From an uncultured Pelagibacteraceae bacterium (GTDB taxonomy: Bacteria > Pseudomonadota > Alphaproteobacteria > Pelagibacterales > Pelagibacteraceae), in assembly GCA_902560015.1 (NCBI GenBank), contig CACEKA010000010.1, positions 1 through 39,432 of the forward strand: a stretch of 39,432 nucleotides of DNA, written 5' to 3'. A model generated the notes under the pieces. It did no database searches. It was not told the DNA's origin and saw nothing but the letters and a program-made list of their open reading frames with translations. Shown here piece after piece: positions 34,496-39,432 of the stretch (positions are counted from its first letter, which is position 1; every line of letters starts with the position of its first letter). The position numbers were made by a program, and so were the translations under genes.

Positions 34496-35350
34496 ATGAT
34501 TTTTTGGATTGCTTCTTATCCCAAGAGCGGGAATACATGGCTTAGAACTTTAATTAGTTCATATTATTATTCTGAGGATGGAATTTATACAGATAATATA
34601 ATTAAGAAGATAGGTCAATTTCCAGAGAAAAGACATTTTAACGAATTTGAATATGATCAAAATATTATAACTGATACTTCAAGACTTTGGTTAAAAGCGC
34701 AACAAAAAATAAATCAAGATAAAAAACTTAGATTTTTTAAAACTCATAACGCTTTTGGAGCATTAAATAATCAACAGTTTACTGATAGAGAAAATTCAAT
34801 AGGGTGTATTTACATAGTTAGAGATCCAAGAAATGTAATTACATCTTTAAAAAATCATTATGAAATGAATGATGAACAAGCTTTAAAATGGATGGCTAAT
34901 GAAAAAAATTTTATCTATGATGTACAAAATTTAAAAAAAGATGGATATAGTGATTTTCAGTTTATAAGTTCTTGGGAAACAAATTATAAATCATGGATAG
35001 TTCAAAAACAAATACCTTTCATGATTGTAAAATATGAGAGTCTATTAAAAGAAACTTATGTAGTTTTTAAAGATATTATTGAATTCATAAATAAAACTAC
35101 AGGTATAAATAATAAAATTTATAAGAATAAATTAAAAAATTCCGTACAATCTACCTCATTTAATAAATTAAAAGATAATGAAAAAAAACATGGTTTTTCA
35201 GAAGCAATTATATCAAAAAAATCAAACAAAAAAATTCCATTTTTTTTTCTAGGTCCTGAAAATGATTGGAGAAAGATTCTACCAAAAGACTTGAAGACAA
35301 AGCTTAACAAAACTTATGAAAAAAATTTAAAAGAGCTGTCTTATATTTAG
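34496..35350 (+). CDS. PAPS-dependent sulfotransferase-like protein (second copy)
   Basis: A 284-residue paralogue of the protein at 11735-12565. The 5'-phosphosulfate loop SYPKSGNTW is at residues 7-15, the VRDPRNVITS segment begins with Arg109, and the C-terminal FFFLGPENDWRKIL and final LKELSYI align with the other copy's ending. The acceptor is unknown. It probably shares a transcript with the TPR-sulfotransferase upstream. It ends 71 bp before tRNA-Gly. Confidence 0.85.
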   Translation: MIFWIASYPKSGNTWLRTLISSYYYSEDGIYTDNIIKKIGQFPEKRHFNEFEYDQNIITDTSRLWLKAQQKINQDKKLRFFKTHNAFGALNNQQFTDRENSIGCIYIVRDPRNVITSLKNHYEMNDEQALKWMANEKNFIYDVQNLKKDGYSDFQFISSWETNYKSWIVQKQIPFMIVKYESLLKETYVVFKDIIEFINKTTGINNKIYKNKLKNSVQSTSFNKLKDNEKKHGFSEAIISKKSNKKIPFFFLGPENDWRKILPKDLKTKLNKTYEKNLKELSYI

Positions 35351-35421
35351 TATCAAGAATTAATTATTTTCGCTCTTGCTATATTTTTAAAAAACTACTA
35401 ATTTTGATAATTATATAACAA

Positions 35422-35496
35422 GCGGGCATAGCTCAGTGGTAGAGCGTCTCGTTGCCAACGAGAAGGTCGAGGGTTCGACCCCCTTTGCCCGCTCCA
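35422..35496 (+). tRNA. tRNA-Gly (anticodon GCC)
   Basis: A full cloverleaf of 75 nt including an encoded CCA. The acceptor GCGGGCA pairs with TGCCCGC. The D arm is GCTC-AGTGGTA-GAGC, the anticodon stem TCTCG/CGAGA encloses TTGCCAA (GCC anticodon), the variable loop is AGGTC, and the T arm is GAGGG-TTCGACC-CCCTT. The discriminator base is T. It reads all GGY glycine codons. The CCA ends only 5 nt before the ATG of the next protein gene. Confidence 0.97.
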
Positions 35497-35501
35497 TTAT
35501 T

Positions 35502-36911
35502 ATGAGTAAAGAAAATCAACTAAATATAAATGAAATATTTAGTTTAGCTGTTCAAAATCAGAAAAAAAATAATAATAAAGTTGCTAAAGATCTTTACAAT
35601 CAAATTTTAAAAATAAATCCGAATCTTGTGGAGGTACATAACAACTTAGGCTTTATATTTAGACTTGAAGGCCAAATTGATAAAGCAAAAGAATGTTATA
35701 AAAAAGCACTAAAAATAAATCCAAATTTTATAAGTGCACATCAAAATCTAGGACTAATATTTCAAAAATTAGGAAATTATGAAGAAGCAAAGAAATGTTA
35801 TGAAAAGGTGATTAGTATCAAACCTGATTTAATTAATATTCAGTATAATTTAGGATTAGTATTTCAAAAATTAGGAAATTATGAAGAAGCCAAAAAATGT
35901 TATGAAAAGGTAATTAATATTAATCCAAAAATTGCAGAAGCACATAATAACCTTGGTATCGTATATGCAAATTTAGGTAAATATAATCTAGCAGTTAATA
36001 GTTATTCTGAAGCAATTAAAAATAATCGAAAGTACAAAGAGGTAAAAGAAAATTTAATTTCAGTCTTAACTTGTTTTGAGTCTGATAATAATAATTCAAT
36101 TGTTGAAGCAAACAATAATTTAAAAAATTTACATAATAAATTTGTACTTAAAGATTTTTCTAATAATAAAAATTTATCAATTTTATTTAAACAATCTAAT
36201 GAAATTCTTAATGAAATAAAAGGTGATATCGAAGATATAGAATATATAGAAACACAGACTTATAGAAGGAACTCAATTGATCTTAATTGCAAAAGACATC
36301 ATAAAATTTTTAACCAAAATGATATAATTCCAAAATATTGTTTTAGCTGTTTTAAGATTCAAATTGAGCCAAAAAATATATTAGAACTAGTCAAATTATT
36401 TTTTATTTTTGATAAGTTTAAATTTCCAAACAATAATTGGAGAAAATGCATGATTGAACTGAGACCAGAAGTTTCAGGAACTTATAAAGGACTTATTTAT
36501 TGCTCGAGTGTGGATGAAGCAAATAAGATTTTAAATGATATAAATCCGACTCTAAATTTTTTTATGATAAAAAAAGTTAATATTAAAAGAGGATGTTCAG
36601 AGTTTTACAAATCATTTCCTGATTTTAAGCAGACTGATAACAAAGAATCAAATTTTATGAATTACGAAAATGAATGGCAAGAAATTGAAAAAAAAGCAGA
36701 TGATAAAGACGTTTTTAACCAAAAAAAATTTGCTGAAACACTCCCGGGCTTATCAATTTCAGATTTTTTAATAATGAATCAGTGGTTAAATTATGCAAAG
36801 TTAATAGATGATTTATCTTATAAGGATCTATGTGTTGATTTTATTCACTCAGATTATTTAGTTGAAAAAATGTCAAATCAATTAGAATTTCGTAGAAAAG
36901 AATTTTTATGA
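35502..36911 (+). CDS. TPR protein with unfamiliar Cys/His C-terminal region
   Basis: The reading frame is open back into tRNA-Gly, but the true start is the ATG at 35502 (MSKENQLN; 469 residues). Residues about 10-178 are five TPRs; the third and fourth (77-110, 111-144) are near-identical copies. From about residue 245 to the end I do not recognise a named domain. It has Cys263-x2-His266 and Cys280-x2-Cys283 around FNQNDIIPKY, a possible zinc or iron site, then IELRPEVSGTYKGLIYC (regular alpha/beta), KRGCSEFYKSFP, and an aromatic C-terminus ending in a charged RRKEFL. A role in protein recruitment by the TPRs is likely; enzymatic function is unknown. Confidence 0.8.
   Translation: MSKENQLNINEIFSLAVQNQKKNNNKVAKDLYNQILKINPNLVEVHNNLGFIFRLEGQIDKAKECYKKALKINPNFISAHQNLGLIFQKLGNYEEAKKCYEKVISIKPDLINIQYNLGLVFQKLGNYEEAKKCYEKVININPKIAEAHNNLGIVYANLGKYNLAVNSYSEAIKNNRKYKEVKENLISVLTCFESDNNNSIVEANNNLKNLHNKFVLKDFSNNKNLSILFKQSNEILNEIKGDIEDIEYIETQTYRRNSIDLNCKRHHKIFNQNDIIPKYCFSCFKIQIEPKNILELVKLFFIFDKFKFPNNNWRKCMIELRPEVSGTYKGLIYCSSVDEANKILNDINPTLNFFMIKKVNIKRGCSEFYKSFPDFKQTDNKESNFMNYENEWQEIEKKADDKDVFNQKKFAETLPGLSISDFLIMNQWLNYAKLIDDLSYKDLCVDFIHSDYLVEKMSNQLEFRRKEFL
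35730..35933 (+). repeat. Tandem 102-bp TPR duplication
   Basis: Two 34-codon units (35730-35831 and 35832-35933) encode almost the same TPR (both contain FQKLGNYEEAKKCYEKVI). DNA identity is high, including an uninterrupted match through TTTCAAAAATTAGGAAATTA and the following bases, while third positions differ at only a few sites, so the duplication looks recent or homogenised by recombination. Confidence 0.88.
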
Positions 36912-36923
36912 TAAAAATTTTCA

Positions 36924-37268
36924 ATGAATGATCTTTTAAAAAAAAAATGCCAACCTTGTGAGGGTGGTGTAATACCTTTTGATATATCTGAGGTACACAA
37001 ATATCAAAAAAAAATAGATGGATGGGATATCACTAAAGATAAAAATGAAATATTTTTTTTGACAAAAAAATTTGAATTTAAGAATTTTTTGGATAGTCAA
37101 AAATTTGTTAATCTTGTTGGAAAAATTGCGGAGGAAGAAGGTCATCATCCAGATATTGCTTTTGGATGGGGTTATTCTGAAATTAAAATTACAACCCATG
37201 CAATAAAAGGTCTTTCTGAAAATGATTTTATTTTAGCAGCAAAAATAGACCAAATTATTAATGTCTGA
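36924..37268 (+). CDS. 4a-hydroxytetrahydrobiopterin dehydratase (pterin-4a-carbinolamine dehydratase)
   Basis: A 114-residue protein of the PCD/DCoH family, which dehydrates 4a-hydroxy-tetrahydropterin formed by aromatic amino-acid hydroxylases. The diagnostic motif EEEGHHPDIAFGWGYSEIKITTHAIKGLSENDF begins near residue 69 and carries the catalytic His pair and the later His. N-terminal KKCQPCEGG is also conserved in bacterial members. No phenylalanine hydroxylase is in the window. Its end overlaps the convergent purH end by 11 bp. Confidence 0.93.
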   Translation: MNDLLKKKCQPCEGGVIPFDISEVHKYQKKIDGWDITKDKNEIFFLTKKFEFKNFLDSQKFVNLVGKIAEEEGHHPDIAFGWGYSEIKITTHAIKGLSENDFILAAKIDQIINV

Positions 37269-38793
37269 AATGCCTTGTTTTTGAAAAAACCAAAACAGTA
37301 TCTGTTTGATTTGCAAAATTAATAATCTCTTTATCTCGTATTGAGCCTGATGGCTGAATAACAGCAGTGACACCAGACTGCACTAATTTTTCAATTCCAT
37401 CTACAAATGGAAAGAAGGCATCTGATGCTGCAACAATATTTCCTTTTGAAGTTTTATTTTTTCTCATTTTATCAATGGCAATTTGACAGCTATCAAGTCT
37501 ACTTGGTTGTCCCGATCCAATTCCAGCTGTTGTTTCATTACTAGCAAGGACTATTGCATTTGATTTGACATATCTACAAATATTGAATGCGAAAATAAGA
37601 TCTTTCATTTGTTTTGATGTAGGTTTTTTTTTAGAAACAATCTTAAAGTCTTTTTTAATAAATTTAATATTATCTTCAGACTGGACTAATATTTGTTTAT
37701 TTGTAGAGTTAAATCTCAATAATTCATTGTTTAAATAATTTGAAGCATCAATAAGCCTTATATTTTTTTTAGTTTTAAGTATTTTGAGAGCACTATTTTC
37801 AAAACCATTGGCTATAATAACTTCAAGAAATAACTTGTTCAATTCTGCTGCTAAATTTTTAGTTATTTTAAAATTAAATGAAACTACTCCACCAAATGCA
37901 CTTAAAGGGTCACAAGCAAGAGCTGATTTATAACTTTCAACATGATCTCTTATAATTGAAACTCCACAAGGACTCGCATGCTTTAAAATAACTGACCCAA
38001 CATTTTTTGGTAATGATTTAGAGATAGTTAATGCAGTAAAAATATCGTTATAATTATTATAGCTAAGTTGTTTTCCGTGAATTTGTTCTATATTTAAGCA
38101 TGGACTTTTTGAGTATATTCCACTTTTTTGATGAGGATTTTCTCCATATCTTAGTATCTCAATTAAATTTCCATAGAAAATCTTTTTCTTTGGAAAAATA
38201 TTATTCGATAAATTATTAAAGTGGTTTGATATGATGGAGTCATAATAGGCTGTTTCAGTAAAAGCAATTTGAGCCATTTTCTCTCTAAATTTCAATGTTG
38301 TAGATCCATTATTTAATTTAAGTTCATTAATTAATTCCTTATATTGGTCACTAGAGGTAATTACTGTTACATCTTGATAATTTTTAGCCGCTGAACGAAC
38401 CATTGAAGGTCCACCTATATCAATATTCTCTATTATTTTATTGCGATTTTTAGTTGTCTCTAAAGTTTTCTCAAAAGGATAAAAATTTACAATTACTAAA
38501 TCAATATTCTCAAAATCATTATTTTTTAAATCATTTAAATGAGATTTATTATTTCTTTTATTTAAAATACCAGCATGAATTTTTGGATGAAGAGTTTTAA
38601 CTCTACCTTCTAAAATTTCAGGAGATTTTGTGAAATCTGAAACTTCTAAACATTTAAATTTTAATTTAATTATTTCTTTATATGTTCCACCAGAGCTTAT
38701 AATCTTAATCTTATTTTTTTTTAATATATTTAATATAGGTTTTAAATTTTTTTTGTCCGAAACAGAAATTAATGCTGTCTTAATTTTTTTCAT
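37258..38793 (-). CDS. purH: Bifunctional AICAR transformylase / IMP cyclohydrolase
   Basis: A 511-residue enzyme for the last two steps of IMP synthesis. The N-terminal MGS-like cyclohydrolase domain has ALISVSDKKNL, IISSGGT, GRVKTLHPKIHAGIL and NIDIGGPSMVRSAAKN. The transformylase domain has RYGENPHQ, LKHASPCGVSI with the catalytic Lys-His, SNETTAGIGSGQPSRLD, SDAFFPF and the closing RHFRH. It is full length. AICAR made by HisF feeds into this step. Its ATG shares one base with the stop of the heparinase-like gene upstream. Confidence 0.98.
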   Translation of the reverse strand: MKKIKTALISVSDKKNLKPILNILKKNKIKIISSGGTYKEIIKLKFKCLEVSDFTKSPEILEGRVKTLHPKIHAGILNKRNNKSHLNDLKNNDFENIDLVIVNFYPFEKTLETTKNRNKIIENIDIGGPSMVRSAAKNYQDVTVITSSDQYKELINELKLNNGSTTLKFREKMAQIAFTETAYYDSIISNHFNNLSNNIFPKKKIFYGNLIEILRYGENPHQKSGIYSKSPCLNIEQIHGKQLSYNNYNDIFTALTISKSLPKNVGSVILKHASPCGVSIIRDHVESYKSALACDPLSAFGGVVSFNFKITKNLAAELNKLFLEVIIANGFENSALKILKTKKNIRLIDASNYLNNELLRFNSTNKQILVQSEDNIKFIKKDFKIVSKKKPTSKQMKDLIFAFNICRYVKSNAIVLASNETTAGIGSGQPSRLDSCQIAIDKMRKNKTSKGNIVAASDAFFPFVDGIEKLVQSGVTAVIQPSGSIRDKEIINFANQTDTVLVFSKTRHFRH

Positions 38794-39432
38794 TATAATT
38801 TAGTAATTTCCCATTTAATAGTTTGATCAGAAGTACTGTTTATTCCTGTAATAAATATATTTTGACTTTCTTTATAAGAATTTTTATTATCGAAATATAA
38901 ACTATTATCAATACTTATCTCAAAGTTATCACAGCTAAACTTCCACCCTTCTTCCTCTAATTCTATTAGTATTGATTTGTTGTCTTGTGTTTTCATTACT
39001 TTTGAACTTGGTTGAAGATGAAATCTAATATCAAATTTAACATTTTGAATTTTCTCTGTGCGTATGATTTTATCATAACCGACGAATTTCATTTGCTCAG
39101 GATAAAATTCTATTTCTCTTTCATGTATTAGTTTAAATCTTTTGGAATATCCATCATGTGCACCCGAAACTTTCCAATAATTCTCTTCCTGAACAATATT
39201 TTTTTTTAAAATTTTTAAACCTTCATCTACAACTAAACTATACTTGTCTAACTTATTGAATTTACAAGATGAATAATCTTCAATAATTAAGGTGCTTTGT
39301 AGCGCTGAACTTTTTGAAAGTTTATTGAGTTTATTATACTTATTTGGAAAATAACCTGAATTTGTAATGAGTTTTTTTCCGTTTGAAATAATTTCAAAGG
39401 ATAAAGCACCAGATTGATAATCCACTGAAAAG
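38793..39432 (-). CDS. Heparinase II/III-like protein, C-terminal part (cut by window edge)
   Basis: The frame is open to the right edge. The first possible start (GTG at 39425) reads V-DYQSGALSFEI and is better seen as internal, since the codons before it stay open and DYQSGALSFE resembles the conserved heparinase segment with its aspartate, (H/V)xDxxSFel. About 213 residues are visible, mostly beta strands (WKVSGAHDGYSKRF, FHLQPSSKV, WKFSCDN), fitting the heparinase C-terminal beta-sandwich. Family members cleave uronic-acid polysaccharides; a cell-envelope or glycan role is assumed. The gene directly upstream of purH in alphaproteobacteria is often of this family. Confidence 0.82.
   Translation of the reverse strand, partial: FSVDYQSGALSFEIISNGKKLITNSGYFPNKYNKLNKLSKSSALQSTLIIEDYSSCKFNKLDKYSLVVDEGLKILKKNIVQEENYWKVSGAHDGYSKRFKLIHEREIEFYPEQMKFVGYDKIIRTEKIQNVKFDIRFHLQPSSKVMKTQDNKSILIELEEEGWKFSCDNFEISIDNSLYFDNKNSYKESQNIFITGINSTSDQTIKWEITKL

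Noticed and set aside
35422..35496. tRNA-Gly as a phage or island attachment site
   Set aside because: No integrase, no direct repeat of the tRNA 3' end and no mobile genes are visible in the window, so active integration is not supported.
35436..35501. N-terminal extension of the TPR gene reading through tRNA-Gly
   Set aside because: These 22 codons are translated tRNA sequence; a normal ATG start follows at 35502 with no loss of TPR sequence.
39425..39425. GTG at 39425 as the true start of the heparinase-like gene
   Set aside because: The frame remains open beyond it to the window edge and the residues around it belong to a conserved internal segment.
1..39432. CRISPR arrays, insertion sequences, prophage or toxin-antitoxin genes
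   Set aside because: No regularly spaced repeats, transposase or phage-like proteins were seen in any frame.

Overview
The window is about 39 kb of very AT-rich, tightly packed alphaproteobacterial chromosome. The protein sequences (Lys/Asn/Ile-rich versions of core alphaproteobacterial genes), the near-absence of spacers, the almost complete lack of intrinsic terminators and the gene order point to a SAR11 (Pelagibacterales, 'Candidatus Pelagibacter'-like) marine bacterium. No phage, insertion sequence, integrase or CRISPR array is visible, and every complete gene looks intact.

Layout. 1-1270: the end of a ThiE/TenI-type thiamine gene facing a major outer-membrane porin across a strong terminator. 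1486-6058 (+): DUF3576 lipoprotein, leuS, lptE and holA. 6063-11685 (-): mnmE, mnmG, rsmG, parA and parB, with a perfect parS palindrome inside rsmG. 11735-12565 (+): a sulfotransferase. 12573-16368 (-): hemE, hemH and hemJ, then rho with its own promoter. 16369-16640: a 272-bp AT-rich spacer that is very probably the chromosomal replication origin. It lies between hemE and the DUF299 gene, as oriC does in Caulobacter and Rickettsia; it holds four exact copies of TTATTAACA, and the flanking operons point away from it. 16641-20065 (+): ppsR/DUF299, maf, aroE, coaE and dnaQ. 20062-23850: secB and fxsA (-), tim44-like and smr (+), hslV and hslU (-) behind a sigma32-like promoter. 23939-28646 (+): hisB, hisH, an unknown SHOCT-domain secreted protein, hisA, hisF, hisE, a HIT protein and a GNAT. 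28643-32415: lolA and ftsK (-), divergent from a UbiH-like FAD monooxygenase (+). 32417-37268: a LON-domain protein (-), then an accessory-looking patch (+) with a TPR-sulfotransferase, a second stand-alone sulfotransferase, tRNA-Gly(GCC), a TPR protein with an unfamiliar Cys/His C-terminal region, and pterin dehydratase. 37258-39432 (-): purH and a heparinase-like gene cut by the window edge.

How it works together. The central 6-24 kb is the replication-origin neighbourhood: oriC, parABS for origin segregation, tRNA modification (mnmE/mnmG), rRNA methylation (rsmG), haem synthesis, rho and proofreading (dnaQ). Around it lie envelope biogenesis (porin, lptE, lolA, secB, ftsK), protein quality control (hslVU, LON domain) and histidine biosynthesis.

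The most interesting items are the origin with its unusual 9-mers and a DnaA-like box over the hemE promoter, parS embedded in rsmG, a ferrochelatase with the four cysteines of the [2Fe-2S] class, a heat-shock-type promoter for hslVU, several near-leaderless promoter arrangements, a tRNA followed 5 nt later by a protein start codon, and the unknown C-terminal domain of the TPR protein. No exotic new system is certain. The best candidates for undescribed biology are that TPR/Cys-His protein with the neighbouring sulfotransferases, and the SHOCT protein inside the his operon.
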